Shown: positions 24,901 to 56,219, numbered from the stretch's first letter. The stretch: DNA of 64,000 bases from Osedax fenrisi (GCA_964019155.1 OZ025244.1:19476027-19540026), one strand, 5' to 3'. Translations and numbers: made by a program. Notes: generated from the sequence alone by a model not told the origin.

Positions 24901-27900
24901 CCGAATCCACCGAAACCATGACCACCTCCACCACCACCTCCTCTTCCCATGAAACCAAATAGGTCTTCGAAGAGGTCACTTGATCCTCCACCTCCCATTC
25001 CTTCTTTGAGACCTTGGAGTCCAGCCCGATCATATATTTCTCTCTTATCAGGTTTTGAGAGTACTTCGTATGCAAAGCTAATTTCTTTAAACTACATTAT
25101 TAGTTGAAATTATTTCTCCTATATATATATATATATATTGTATATGTATATTGTTATATATAATTAATTTAAAATTATTAGAAGATTACATCAAATAGAT
25201 AATAATGTTTATCTTGTTATTGCAAAGAATAATGAATAATAAATATATAATACTATATAATGATTATCTAATAATCTACATAAATGTGTATATTCATAAA
25301 ATGTATATTAATTAATGTATACTAATTATAAACTTTGTAATAAAATATAATTAACATATTTTTTATTATTTTATTTTGCATTACAATTTTATAAAAATAA
25401 TATCCGATTGACAAAATTGTGTAATTGATTTACTAAAATAAATATATATATAATAATATTTATATCTAATTGAAAACAACAATTCAGTTATTAAACATTA
25501 AACTTATATTGAGAAAATATAAATCTACATTCACACCAACAAATACACACAGATATCATCTCATTTTTATAACCAGATTTTGTATAATAAAATCAAATCT
25601 ATCGATATAAAAATCAGGCATTTTTGGTTATTATCTGGTATAAAATAAAGGTATATATTCTACAAAATTTTGCAATATGATGATATTTTTTACTTTAACC
25701 ACTAATCAAGCAATTATCACATGATCTTTATTATATAATTAGAAATAATAAATGTTATATGTTATATGTTATTATTATAAGTTTAAATTCTATATAATTC
25801 TATTATTGATTTATTAATGAGGCTATTTTCATCATTATTAAGGAACAACCCACCGGCTTAAATAAATTACATATAAATATTTACTAATTTAATTAGGTCG
25901 ACACAAACCTACACTGTGCCTTTAAATATAATTGACCTTACTATATATTATATCTTAGTTTTAACTTGCCCAATATCTAGTACATTTTTTAAAACGAATA
26001 ATTTTAAATAGTTGATATCTGGCCATACAAATTAGATCGATATAAGTCTTTATTTGGTGTGAACATAGTTTCATATGAATATAAATCTAGTTTTTTATAT
26101 ATAATTGCAATATTATCAAATACTATTTGATAAATAGAAATGCTATTTTGATCCATTATAGAATTAAGTTAGTAAAAATAATTAATATAATCTATTTCAG
26201 TGAGACTCTAATTTAAATCCCTTATATAACACATTATTTTATGTTATATCAATACTTTATATTCTAAATTAATTTTAATTTATACAATTTTGTTAATATT
26301 ATATCCTATTCGCATGTGAAATTATTGAGGATAGCTACACAAGAGTAAAATTATGCAGTTTTATTAAATATAATCTAATTATATTTATATTACAATCAGG
26401 GTTGTTCGGTTTTATTTTTCCGCATTTTTTGATCAAAATACCATGGTTTAATTGTTTTTTTTTGGATTTTTAATATAAAATTATTTTAAAATTGTATATT
26501 AATTTCAATACTATTAATATCATTTAATTTTAGTATAGATTATATATATCATATAAATATATCATGTTTAATATAAACAAATATATACTTTAATTACAAT
26601 TAAGAACAATTTACTTCAAAAAAATTAAATTATTGATAAATATAGTTAAACACATATCCTTCTTGAATTATTAAAAGACAATCATATTATATGTGTTCAT
26701 CTGACAAACTAGCACTATTGCCTAAGATAAGTGTGAATTACAATGTTGTTCAGTTTTGTTTTGGTTTATTTGGTTTTTTATATAAAATTATTTAATATAC
26801 TATCATTTAATATTAGTATAAATATTATTATTAATAATAGTATATATTATGTATATTATATTAAGTTATTCATTTAATAAACATGACTGGCCGAAATAAA
26901 AATATAATTTTAAAAGAATGTACTGAAATAACTATTAAATCTTACTATAATACTTTTTAATATAATATACAGTATATTATATATTTGAAATATCTAATAA
27001 TAATCATAGTATCAAGTATTTATAACAAATAACATTCAATATTTATTAATATAATAACAATTAATAACAAAATCAAAACGTTCACAAATATTTTACTCTT
27101 CGCCTTTATGACAGTTGTAATATTCCTTATGAAATCTACGAAAATAGACTTATAAATCTTAAATTAGAATAATTAGAAATAAGAAGGAAACGATTTGATA
27201 CTATAATGACATATAAATTAGTTAATGGATTATTCATCTATACTTAATATTAAAACTAATTCGTCTACACGTGACAACTCACAGCGTATAATAATCGATA
27301 ATTCACGTTGGATGTACGACGACATTTATTGTATAATAGAGTTGCAAAACAATGCAATCATCTTGATAAATCGATCATCGAGTAAAAATATTTAACTTCA
27401 TTTAAAAATAAAGTAATATTAAATATTTTAAGTATTTATAATTATTTATAACTATTAGTATAAATTATTATTATATTTTAATATTTATTCCATAATTATT
27501 ATATTAAAATATATTTAAGCATGTAAACCGTACCTTATCAATAAAATACATTGTATGTATTACATTTATTAAATGTTATTATATATTTACATTTTGTGAT
27601 CGTTAGGCGATTTATTTATATGTATTTTTTAATCTTATATTATCTGTATATTATTATAACTATTTCGCAATAAAATTTATTAATACAAATTATTTAATAA
27701 ATGAAAAACTAATATTCTTCACAAAAAAACCAACAACCCTGATTGCAATATATTCGGTTTATGGTAAAAAGCTTCACGATTTTAAAAATAAAATATTTCG
27801 CTATTGTCAGGGATGGCAAAAACCCCAAAAATCCAAAATATGTTGCTGAGTTTTTTGTTGTTTTTCTGAGTTTTTTGTAGTTTTTATAAAATCATTTTAT

Positions 27901-29240
27901 ACCTTTTAATTTAAAAAATGATTAATAAAAGTAGTTTATTATTAATTTATGTTAAAAGTATAGTTTATTATTAATTTATTGTATAATACACAAGAATGAA
28001 GTATATTAATTTAATATATAAAAACAGTGATATCAAAATCATAAAAATACCTTATTTGTATAATTTTTTAATATTTTCTATTGTATTATTTTATTGAATC
28101 AATTTCTATGAAATTGTATTTTTATTGAATTTTAATTATTTTCTATTGAATTAAAATTTCATGAAAAATATTATATTTATTCTATAGAATTTTATTTTTA
28201 ATAGTAATACAAGGGATTTAATACTATTTATTATATTCATATTTTAATATTATATAAATTTTATAACATTATTTATATATTTTCTTAAAATCTAGAATTA
28301 CTTACATAATGTAATATATATTATATTTATCTATTAGAATTAAAATTATTAAATGTATAATTTACTAATATAAAAAATAGAAAAACCACAAAAACCACAA
28401 AAAAAACACAAAAAATATCAATATGTAAATCCAAAAACCAAATCTCGCCAACCCTGGCTATGGCTCTAAAAGCACGCATAATTATTTATTTAAATTAGTG
28501 ATTGTATAAATAGTATAAATATATAAAATTCATGTTATTATATATTTTATTTAATATAATATAAGAAATATCGTGCACCGTAATTTTACATCCATACTAA
28601 TATTTAATATTAGTATAATAATTAAATTTATACAATATTTTAATTTAAATAATATTTAGAATTCACATTCTCGTGATTATATTATACCAGTATAATATAT
28701 TATATACATACGTCACATCTATGTGTTTAGTAATGCTATTATAAAATCATTAATTCGAATAAGTAATTTTTTATTATGTATCTAAAATTCATCTAAAGAT
28801 TCAAATTAAGATTCTCGATGAAATAATTTTTGTCAATAACTTATAATAAATATAATCATTTAAATATTTCATATATTATAGATAACATATATTTTTTTTA
28901 TTTTGTATAGGTTATGATTGCATTAATGAATACACATTATAATGTAATTTAATTAATTGAATTGAATGAATATTTATTATGAATTTTTCAAGTTCGATTT
29001 AGTAATAATTAACAATATGTAGTGATAAATTCACAAAACAAATGTCGTTATATATTATATAATGTAATACATAAAATAATATATAATCCCAATACATTAT
29101 ACTAAAAATAATTACATTATTGTTATCTATTCCAACAAATTTTGAAATATATTTAATTATGAAATTAATATTATATTAAATATATAATTATATAATATTA
29201 TATACATTTTATAATAAATAAAAATTATATCTATAAATAA

Positions 29241-29271
<31 letters not shown>

Positions 29272-29948
29272 TTCGTGTACAGTACATCTATACATTTATT
29301 TTAATTTGTTATAATGAATATTATATTATATTATATTAAAAATAGATGTTAATTGTTTAAAACTTTTAAATACAAATATTTATTATGATATATATCAGGT
29401 AATAAATGGATAATTTGAAAACTGGTTTGGGATATTAATCATAAACTAGTATAAAAATTATTAACATTTTATAATATGAATTAAATAAATGTAGTTTAAT
29501 AATGATGATTTAAAATAAATTTATATTACAATATTTATTAAATTATTGTTTACAATTTATAATATATATAACTTATTAATAACATCACTATATTCAATTA
29601 TTTACCTTATCTCCGGCTTCAGGGTTTTTATCTGGATGGAATTCTTTTGCCATCTTATAATATGCCTATATAATAAAATGTGTGAGATTTTTTATCACAA
29701 AAAAGTATATATCATTATCATATTGATTATAATTATTAATAATAATAAAACATGAGTTGTTGTAAATTTTACAATGACATATAAAATGATAGATAATAGT
29801 TTACTATATATATCATTAGTGATATATATATATAAGTAAGTTATATAATTTGTTAAATGTGTAATGAAATTTAAGTTACCTTTTTAATTTCGCCTGAAGT
29901 GGCATTTTTCTTAACACCTAAGATCGAATATAAATCAGGCTCGGCCAT
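21925..29948 (-). CDS. DNAJA2: DnaJ homolog subfamily A member 2-like (type I Hsp40), 9 exons
   Basis: A type I Hsp40 co-chaperone that stimulates Hsp70 ATPase activity and delivers unfolded clients in the cytosol. Exons in coding order: 29948-29880, 29665-29606, 25091-24890, 24772-24637, 23461-23328, 23258-23116, 23064-22970, 22911-22574, 22010-21925. They sum to 1263 nt (420 aa) with all phases consistent; human DNAJA2 is 412 aa. The ATG at 29948 opens a J domain starting [12 protein letters not shown] with the HPD triad at 33-35. A Gly/Phe-rich segment spans about 75-114. Four CxxCxGxG-type zinc-binding repeats have their cysteine pairs at 151/154, 167/170, 194/197 and 210/213; the last repeat ends CRGKK. 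The C-terminal client-binding domains follow. The protein ends in CANQ, a CaaX-type box, preceded by an acidic stretch; DNAJA2 ends CAHQ, and this favours DNAJA2 over DNAJA1. Codons are AT-rich throughout. Intron 2 is 4.5 kb and contains hAT-like elements. Confidence 0.95.
26397..27741. mobile_element. hAT-like non-autonomous element 2
   Basis: The ends are CAGGGTTGTTCGG and (right) CCAACAACCCTG. The flanks are ATTACAAT (26389-26396) and ATTGCAAT (27742-27749), a 7-of-8 match to an 8-bp target duplication. The left-end sequence is repeated degenerately near 26745. It contains a decayed LINE piece. A stray right end of the same family is at 34970-35003. It lies in DNAJA2 intron 2. Confidence 0.75.
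27085..27440 (+). pseudogene. Decayed LINE ORF2 C-terminal fragment
   Basis: Conceptual translation of the plus strand gives [14 protein letters not shown] and then [16 protein letters not shown], the pattern found near the C-terminus of CR1/L2-type LINE ORF2 proteins. It is interrupted by several stops and shifts, so it is a relic inside the hAT-like element. Confidence 0.55.
27808..28456. mobile_element. hAT-like non-autonomous element 3
   Basis: The ends are CAGGGATGGCAAAAACC and (right) CGCCAACCCTG. The flanks GCTATTGT and GCTATGGC match at 6 of 8 positions. It is 649 bp, AT-rich and non-coding, and starts 66 bp after element 2. The close spacing suggests repeated insertion into the same non-essential intron. 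Confidence 0.65.
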
Positions 29949-30188
29949 GTTTGGATTAGATTTTCTAGAAAATGCAAGTATTTCCGGGTCAGGTCGACAG
30001 AATTAAACTGAGTTCAAGTAATATTAGTATTTTTATTTATATAATTTATTTCGAATTTATAAGATTAATTTATATTTAATAGTATTTTAACTATATTCAA
30101 ATCAAAATATATATATTATATTGTACAATTTTTACTAATACTTATTAGTGATACAAATATGATATTCATTCGAATATTAATTGAATAT

Positions 30189-30231
<43 letters not shown>

Positions 30232-30262
30232 TGAAAATGCCTAGAATTATCTTACTAAACTG

Positions 30263-30301
<39 letters not shown>

Positions 30302-30753
30302 CTTGATATCTGTATTTTGTATATTTATATTCGTAATGATTCGTTACATTTATAGATTAAAATTAGTATAAATCGTAAGTTTATAGTCGATGTGGATATT
30401 AATTTAGATGAATACGAATTCGAGTAAGATACGAGTATGTTTGGTTGTATATACAAACGATATCGTTTGTAAACAGAGATCGTGTTTGTTTGCGCGTATC
30501 GCCAAGTTCGTATTATGACGCGTTGGCCGCTGCTATTATGATTAATTCCATTAATAGGAGGTTATGACCTATATATATAGGGGTCATAACCTACTTACGC
30601 GCGCGTGTGTATATTAGCGTGGGTAGGCATGTTTCTATTCGAGTTCGATATTATGCAATATAATTAGGTGAACTCGTATTACGCTAATTTAAGGTGAACT
30701 TTGATTGTAGAACATATTATTATTCGTGATTACATAAGCATTAATATTATGTT

Positions 30754-30799
<46 letters not shown>

Positions 30800-30950
30800 T
30801 ATATATGTGTACACACGTGTGTGTGACACTGCGTGTGTGTGACACACATATGTGTGTGCGTGTATGTGTGTGTGTTTGTGTGTGTGTATGTGTGTGTATT
30901 ATAGTATAAGTATACTTTAAAAATAACTAAATATATTTTACACCTATATA

Positions 30951-30991
30951 GTCAAGAACTCCTATAACCTCCGAGGTTATAGGAGGTATTG
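30951..30991. repeat. Short palindrome related to the 54984/58786 inverted repeats
   Basis: CTCCTATAACCTC and GAGGTTATAGGAG are separated by only two or three bases, with imperfect extension on both sides. The same core CCTCCTATAACCTC forms the 35-bp inverted repeats at 54984 and 58752. This may be a collapsed, two-ended remnant of that element. Confidence 0.7.
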
Positions 30992-31707
30992 ATATAGTTA
31001 TGTTATCTGTGTTATTATGTAATATTAAATCTAGCCATTACAATAATACTTTTAATGATAACAATAATATGATAACATACTTTTTTTAATAAATACTATT
31101 AAAATATGTCTAAATATATCATAGATTTATAGATATCTATAGAGAGAATCTCTAATATTAGATAATATTATCTCTCGCTCTATGCAGTATATATATATAT
31201 ATCCTTCATAGAGCTAGATAGTCAATAAACTATTTAAATAATTGGGTATTTTTCATATTAGTATTTATTTGTATTGATATATCATTATAATAATTCCTTA
31301 CTTAAATTATTTAAATCTTAAACACTTCTAAATAATGTAAACCTTAAAACATAAAATGAATTATATTACTAGAAATAGACATAACATATATGGTATATAG
31401 GTATGTAGGTATTTGTATATTGAAAATTAAACATATTTAGACATTTCTATTCATCTCTTATATTGTTCTAGGATATATCCTAGAAGACATCCTATATATA
31501 ATCTCGGGTTATAGCCTATAATGTATAGGAGGTCTTTGCTATATCCCCTCACTCACTTAACTCCTCAAGGTGATATGTTATGGATAATACTATTTAATAC
31601 ATGTTTGTATACAAAAAACCAACATTTAAAACAAAATTGAATACTTAATCAAAACCCAAACCAAAAGTGAAAACAAATCCATATAACAAACCCAAGAAAA
31701 ACCAATA

Positions 31708-31981
31708 AAGGGGGTATCCCACTACAAGTATTTCGGCAACTTGCCGAAAATATTGTAACTTTAAAAGCATTTCTATCAAGTTGAGTACAATTTTAGTGGA
31801 AAACCCCCTTACTCTCCGGTAGGGGTGCTGCAACAAGGGGGTATGTCCCCTCCACTTTAAAATCTAGGCGAACCTCCTATGTATTGATCCCCCCTACTTT
31901 TACCACAACATTTATTTTGATTGGTTGGTCCCTCCTACATACAAATCGTTCCATCCCCCCTACTCTCCGGCAACTTGCCTG
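31708..31981. mobile_element. Foldback MITE family B, copy 1, split by a family A MITE
   Basis: It starts with GGGGGTATCCCACTACAAG, contains an internal CGGCAACTTGCCG hairpin, and ends TTCCGGCAACTTGCC-like. The right end is interrupted at CTCTCCGG by the family A MITE. The same join is uninterrupted at about 32814-32836 (ACTTTCCGGCAACTTGCC). Confidence 0.75.
31820..31962 (+). mobile_element. hAT-type MITE, family A, copy 3, nested
   Basis: It starts TAGGGGTGCTGCAAC and shares the interior ACCACAACATTTATTTTG with copies 1 and 2. A perfect 8-bp direct repeat CTCTCCGG flanks it (31812-31819 and 31963-31970). The insertion lies inside a family B foldback element, so family A moved after family B was in place. 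Confidence 0.9.
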
Positions 31982-32537
31982 CAGTATAATAACTATATAG
32001 GGGGTATCCCATTACCATTAAATTAAGGCATAGCCTACACTCCATATATTATTGTGGGATGTTCCTATTGTTGTATGGGGATATCTAACAATTGTACATT
32101 ATTATTTGAGATGTCTTGAAAGGAATATATCGTATAATAATGTGTCCTATAATCAACTCAATTTACAATATAGGATAGTTAAGGACATATCCTCACATAC
32201 GTTATTATGAAATATATAAGGACATTGCGAGTAAGCAATGATATGACTACATAAACCAACGTAATAAAAATACCTATGGGATATTAGGTAAGTACCTATT
32301 CTAGTAGAGCATACCTACTTATCGGGAATACCCATCTATCCTATTTCCTTTATGAAAATAAATGAAAAACTTTCAAATTCGATGACAAGGCTTTTTAAGT
32401 GATTAGGGCATACTAATTAGGATATTAATTAGTGTGCGTTATTATAACTAATATATAAGTAAACATAAATACCCTTATAAAATACTACATTAGTTAACAA
32501 TTACATTCAATATTATCTATATATATATACTTCTAAA

Positions 32538-32635
32538 AAGGGGGTATCACACTACAAGTATTTCTGTCAACTTGCCGAAAATATTGTAACTTTAAAAGCA
32601 TTTTCTATCGAGTTATAATGGGATCTCCCTATAAA
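32538..32635. mobile_element. Foldback MITE family B, copy 2 (partial)
   Basis: It begins GGGGGTATCACACTACAAG and continues with CAACTTGCCGAAAATATTG and an internal TTTAAAAGCATTTTCTATC shared with copy 1. The right end is degraded. Confidence 0.7.
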
Positions 32636-32640
32636 TTTAC

Positions 32641-32847
32641 AATATTTAAGGCAAGTTACCGGAATGTAGGGGGTATCCCTCTACAATTGTAGATAACTTG
32701 ATTGAAAATCGTTTTAAAGTTACAATATTTCCGGAAAGTTGCCGGAAATAATGTCCGGAAATGTTTCCTAGAAAGTAATTTTCTAGTAAGTAAACAACAA
32801 TTGTAGTGGGATACCCCTTACTTTCCGGCAACTTGCCTTAAATATTA
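32641..32847. mobile_element. Foldback MITE family B, copy 3
   Basis: About 207 bp with inverted ends of roughly 45 bp: ATTTAAGGCAAGTTACCGG on the left and CCGGCAACTTGCCTTAAAT on the right, each followed inward by the GGGGTATCCC / GGGATACCCC motif. It gives the best view of the whole element. Other pieces are at 35111-35172 and 47615-47772. Confidence 0.75.
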
Positions 32848-33013
32848 TTATTATTATTACATTTTATTTAAACACTTTTTAAACATAAAATAAACGTTAA
32901 CAAAGGTGTGTACACATTCATAAAAAAATATGTGATTAAATGGATTATATAAACGATGGAAAATAAATAAGGGTTAAATGTATCATTCATACGGTGAGAA
33001 AAGGTGAGTTTTT

Positions 33014-34202
33014 TCATGCTTTTTCATTTTTCATGCTATCGGGAAATGATGCAGTTAACAGTGATCTACAGATGATAGATTGAAGGTGAGGAGCTATTAA
33101 CCGTGCTAATTGGTGTAAAATACTTATAGGCAGAGGATCATTTAATGAAATCGATTTGCAAGATTTAATCAACTTTATGATGAGATCAGTTGTTGGTGGG
33201 ATAAATGTTTCGAATAAGCAAGTATCGTCATATAATGAGTGTGGTGTCGTAAAACAATGTGGTAACGAGTTAATAATAATATTTATTTTGCTATTAAAAA
33301 ATGAACTAAAATTCTGTGCACAATTCAAGTCAGTTTCATTATTTGGTAATTTATTTTTACAATTTCTACCTAGTAGAACATTGGCGAGTTTAAATAACTT
33401 TTTCTGATCTCTGTAGGCGTCTGTGATCGATTGAAGGTTGTAATTGGATCTTTTTTTCTGTAACAGGTGATTATGTTGGCATTGTAATTGTCGGAATGAT
33501 GTAAGGTTCTTGATGGTATTAGATTTGCGGTATTTTCGTTCGAAACTTCTAAGATGTCTTCTATTGTTCGAACATTCTTCATCGTACCATTCATGTTTAT
33601 ATCTTTCAGTGATGTTTAGTGATTTCAATGGGGAAAATATATTTAATTGTTCGCTTAGGCTGCAGTTTAATGTCTCAATTGAGTGAATTAGAGAGTGAGT
33701 TTGCAACGCTAAATTTAAATTTATCCATATCAATAGAAGATAGTTTTCTATAGCTGATGTTTTTCTTTGCTTGTGATGGTTTTGATGAATGTATTAAAAA
33801 CGTAATAGCATAATGATCTGATAAAAAAATTGATTGTTCAAAGTCTGATGCTATAGTATTATTTGTTCTAGTAATGATTTGATCGAGGATATTTCCTCAT
33901 GTATGTGTGGGAAAATCAATATGTTGTTTCAAATTGTTATTCTCCAATATATCGAGGAAATCAGTACTTGACGCCTGACTGATTTTGTTGACGTGGATGT
34001 TGAAGTCTCCGAGAATGATTGTATTTTGAGTTGTGTTTGGTGTTACATGTTCTATGAAGTCACTTATAACATTTTTTAAATCTAGGTTAGGAGGTCGATA
34101 AATAATGAAAACTTTGATGGCTGGATGATATCTTCTTGTGATTATAAATATAGTAATTTTAAAGGGCTTTATAGTGCTTTGTAGGGCTTTCCCACCAGGC
34201 AA
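33014..34202 (-). pseudogene. Broken CR1/L2-like LINE ORF2 fragment (endonuclease to linker)
   Basis: On the minus strand, 34202-33897 encodes the end of an AP-like endonuclease domain with IYRPP and LGDFNIHV motifs. After an in-frame TGA at about 33896-33894 (in PTHT*GN, where related elements usually have Arg or another residue) the frame continues through SDHYAI. A frameshift near 33720 then leads into 33733-33014. That part encodes the basic linker (HEWYDEEC, KLANVLLGR) and the first residues before the reverse transcriptase. The polymerase core is missing, so it cannot be active. It is in the DNAJA2-GPAA1 intergenic region. Confidence 0.85.
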
Positions 34203-35110
34203 AAGGATATCTTAAAGATAACTTATTAAGATATCTGAAATTTTTCTAAAAGTGCAACACCTGAATGATATCTTTTGAGAGACGACTTACATATACCTCA
34301 ATAAAGTAGACTTAAAGGTACATTTATAAATATGAATGGAAAGATAACTTTATAAAGATGCTAACGTTTAGCAGCTAAACAGATATGTGAAAGATGATTT
34401 AATAAATAAAGTATATTTTATAGTTTACATTTTATTATAAACGTTGATAACTATAGAACAATAACTTTCCGTAAATGTTGTCGAAATCCGTCTTCAATTT
34501 CTTATCTAAGCATATGCCTGTTAATAATTAACTATTAAATATTTTCATATATTATATTATTGAGTTATAACTAGTGAAAATATTAAAATTTGGTTAAAAT
34601 ATTATTTATTTTTTACTATCTTGAAACAATAACAAATCTGAATATCTCGAGAAAATCAAATATTTGAGATTTAACAATATATATATGCGTTATAATGAGC
34701 ATAATTAAAAATAAAATAATTAATATAAAATATACATGTGTAGCATTACCTAACATATTTATATCATATGATCGATATCCCGAGATATTATAAATTGGTT
34801 CTGTAAAAAGTACTTTTTATTGTCCTATATAATTAAAAAATATTTTCAACAAAAATAAACTATTGTTTATTTTAACATTTAGATATATTTATATAATTGT
34901 ATCTATTTATTATTATAACAATAACATATAATATTTATTATTTTATTAAAGTATGTCTATTTATACAATCAGAGTTGTTGGTTTTTGTGTGAAGAATATT
35001 TGTTTTTTTATTTATTAAATAATTGCAAAGATTTTCCGGTTGATTGCTTCGCAAAATCATTGTTAATTGTTATTAATAAATGTTATATTAAATTTTATTT
35101 ATGGAGCAAG

Positions 35111-35172
35111 ATAATATCAGGACAGTATTTCCAGCAACTTACCGGAAATACTTGTAGTGGAGTACCCCCTTA
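35111..35172 (-). mobile_element. Foldback MITE family B fragment
   Basis: CCAGCAACTTACCGGAAAT followed by ACTTGTAGTGGAGTACCCCC is one end of family B in reverse orientation. The other end was not found nearby. Confidence 0.6.
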
Positions 35173-35407
35173 ATACATACTTCTATAAATAATGTATAGT
35201 ATCACATACATTTAATACTGGTAGTGCGATACTAATAGTATATATATATATATATATATATATGATAAGGGGATAAGCTGTATTAATATATAACGTATTT
35301 ACATAGTACATTATTTAATATAATAGTTCGTATAGTTTAAAAGACATCAACGATTTTCCGAAGATTTTGTAGAGTTAAAGAAAAGTCATATGGCCAATAG
35401 ATTCAAT

Positions 35408-35443
35408 CATAGAGCTAGATAGAAATTTCTCTCTAGCTCTATG
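35408..35443. repeat. 36-bp palindrome
   Basis: CATAGAGCTAGATAGAAA is followed directly by TTTCTCTCTAGCTCTATG, giving 18-bp arms with one mismatch and no spacer. The half-site CATAGAGCTAGATAG also occurs near 31207, so this is probably another small foldback family. Confidence 0.75.
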
Positions 35444-35906
35444 GATTCAATTAATTTGTTTCACTACAATAATTCTATAGTTATCAAATATTTTCCGAGG
35501 GATCAGCTGCCTCGAAAATCCTTGTAGTTATTAACAAATATTAACAAATATTCTGAGAAGCACGAAATTCCTGCGGAAAATCTTTATTATATCACAAAAT
35601 CATTGTTATTAATTTGTAATTTACGACGAAAGTCTTTGTAAATAAAAATGATAACAAATAAATATTAAATATTTATGAATTTACTTAAATTTAATATCAT
35701 ATATTTAATGTATAAATATAAAATATCGTATCATTTTGTTATTAAATATATATTCTAGAATAATCTAATACATTCATTATTTAATTATAAATGATCTATT
35801 TATAATATATCAATTATTTAGTAATATTTTGTAAATCATATTCAAATTAATATTGAAATATTCAGTATAAAATTATAAAAATAATATATTTTGTATATAA
35901 TTTAGA

Positions 35907-53622
<17,716 letters not shown>

Positions 53623-53743
53623 CTCGTTCTCGTCACTATACACGTTCTATTCCATTTATCGTCACGCCCATTATTTACTCCCCCCCTCCGTGTAATCGTT
53701 TACGATATTTATTTATTAGATTTATATGCAGTGAATTTTTCGC

Positions 53744-53749
53744 AATAAA
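53744..53749 (+). terminator. Polyadenylation signal of GPAA1
   Basis: AATAAA lies 122 bp after the GPAA1 stop codon, at a usual distance for a short 3' UTR. Confidence 0.6.
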
Positions 53750-54136
53750 ATTGTGAATTTATAAAGAATATTGATTTATTTTTATATCCTAGATTGGAAA
53801 GGATTACACTATCAAAATTAATAATTTAGTATATATTATAATTTAATTGATATAAGCACGTTGCCACAAAACACAACGAGATTCCTGAAGGTTGTTTTCA
53901 AAGTCAACTGGTTTCATGAATTCTCGTACAGTAGTTGGATACTTGTATTGCTTATTAATAAGGAAGCCCTAATACTCATTCATTCATATCTAGATGACTA
54001 TCGTTAGTGCGATATTTGTGTGTAAACTTATTGATAAGAGCGTAAGCTTTTTTCTAAAACTCTGGACTTATAAGAAGGAAGCTTTTTAGGAATGTAGTTC
54101 ATACAATATTATATTTAATTGTAATTTTGATATGAA

Positions 54137-54324
54137 AGATTTGTGGAACCGGATATATAACACTTCCTATCTACACAACATGATTAATAGTCACCCCTGC
54201 CACTGGGCGCAGCAGTAGTATCTCCACTGAAATAAATGTTTGTTTGATGCAGTGTTCATTGTTCTATTAATGACATGCAATATAAGTTAGCTTTAAAGCT
54301 TAAATTTACTCACTTTATAGATAT

Positions 54325-54330
<6 letters not shown>
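54137..54330. mobile_element. MITE family C, copy 3 (partial)
   Basis: It shares AAAGATTTG, ATAACACTTCCTATCTAC, GCAGTAGTATC and ACATGCAATATAAGTTAGCT with the copies at 14103 and 14667. The right end is replaced by (TA)n. Confidence 0.75.
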
Positions 54331-54392
<62 letters not shown>

Positions 54393-56219
54393 ATATGTAT
54401 ATATGTATGTATGTTAAAGCATTATTATAGGAAATATTGGTTCTAAGAATTGAATTCTAAATAAGATACTATATATATATCATTATCTAAAAGTATAAAC
54501 TATAGGATTTACTTATTGAATTTAAAATGTTAGAAATAAAGAAATACAAGATAATTAAACATGTGATTGGAATAAAATTAAATGTCAAATTAACAACATC
54601 AAATTATAATAATATGCGATTAAAAAACTATATTGAGAAATTCAATACGCATATTTTATTTTCTGGACATTTTTACGAAATATGCCTTTTCCTTTGTGAA
54701 TGTATGATGTTGCCAGGGAGATCTCTGATGCTGCTATCAATGATTGTATCACGTTTATCTTCCGTGATCGAACATGAATGTCTTTACTACCCGAGAGGAT
54801 ACCTGATCTGATACTCCGAGATTCTAAATGTCATTTATCGTATTCTTATAATACCGATGACAATATTACTGTTATACCTATATTGACTATTAGAATATTA
54901 TTATAAACAAAATAATAAATATATTCGCTTAAGGGTAGGCGAGCGCGTTCACCTACACCATTATATTTATAGCTCTACTGAACAAGACCTCCTATAACCT
55001 CAGGCCCGAACACTGAATTAAGATGGCGTAGAATCAGGCTGATGATTTTAAAATAAACCCGCCTTTTTATTGTAGATTTAATGTAAATAAACAAAATATT
55101 ATACTAGATTATCATTTTTATGGATTAATATTGTGCATATCGCTATATATTAATATATATACTTTGCTCATAGTTTGTAAATATTATATGCTTAAAAAAT
55201 TATAAGTTAAAAACATTCAATATCAACGAAATAACGACTTTTATTATACTATTATTCTGAAATATTAATAAAATTAATTTATATTTAAAAAATATTTTAA
55301 TAAATCATCACGTTTAAGTATTTAAATTAATGGTATAACTATTTATTAATATATATATACTTTTATTAAGTTTATAAAGGTTATATTTAAATACAAATAA
55401 TAAGTTAAATATATACAATATCAATGAAATAACGCATTTTAATATACTATTATTCTGAAATATTAATAAAATTAATTTATAAATTATTAAAACTTTAAAA
55501 ACAATATATATTAAATAAACTGCTTATATTTAATCATATCCTACATTTATATTTATTTACTTTAATAAGTGACTAATTAAATACATTTTAATTATCTGAA
55601 TAATACAATATATGTTATAACCGTGAGTATTATAAAATGTTGTTATGTCTTAGAGGCGCCATATTTATATTACTAATACATATTATTTATTTGTTAGATC
55701 AACATATTACGTGTTACACTTTTATCACATACATGTACACATGTTTATATACATAGTAAGTAAGTTACATAATGTAACCTATATACATACAAGGATACAT
55801 TAACATAATAATTATGTTACATACATAATATAAATCCTAGAATATAAACTATACATATGTATTCAACAGCATTAATGCTATATGGTATATATATATATAC
55901 CTATTACGAAATTGTATACATCAGTATTTCTCTAGTGCATACGTTCCTTATAAAATAATTCAAATATAATATGCAATTAATTATGATACACATATAATAT
56001 AAGTTTAGTATACATATATATATATATATATATTGGATTATATCGAAGTTAGCCGTCGAGTTATTATTTAATTTAGAGGTGACTAAATATTTAAAGATAA
56101 TTAAATAAATATTGATAATACTGATAACTAATTTATTGTATGCATGTCATGATGATAAACATTATAATAGTATGTATACTATATAATAACTTGCTAATAT
56201 ATTATAATTTTACATTTCT

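Larger units (their letters stand above)
29949..35906. other. Divergent intergenic region between DNAJA2 and GPAA1
   Basis: The start codons of DNAJA2 (minus) and GPAA1 (plus) are 5.96 kb apart, so this stretch should hold both promoters. No TATA box or other core promoter can be picked out of the AT-rich background. A more GC-rich patch at 30420-30620 could be promoter-related. The rest holds (TA)n and (GT)n runs, foldback MITEs, a family A MITE and a broken LINE. Confidence 0.6.

Noticed and set aside
29963..29970. Heat-shock element (TTCTAGAA) just upstream of the DNAJA2 start
   Set aside because: Only two of the three inverted GAA modules needed are present, and it lies within about 20 bp of the ATG, so it is probably chance.
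54527..54811. 94-codon open frame
   Set aside because: No recognised domain, no splice partners, and composition like the surrounding AT-rich DNA.
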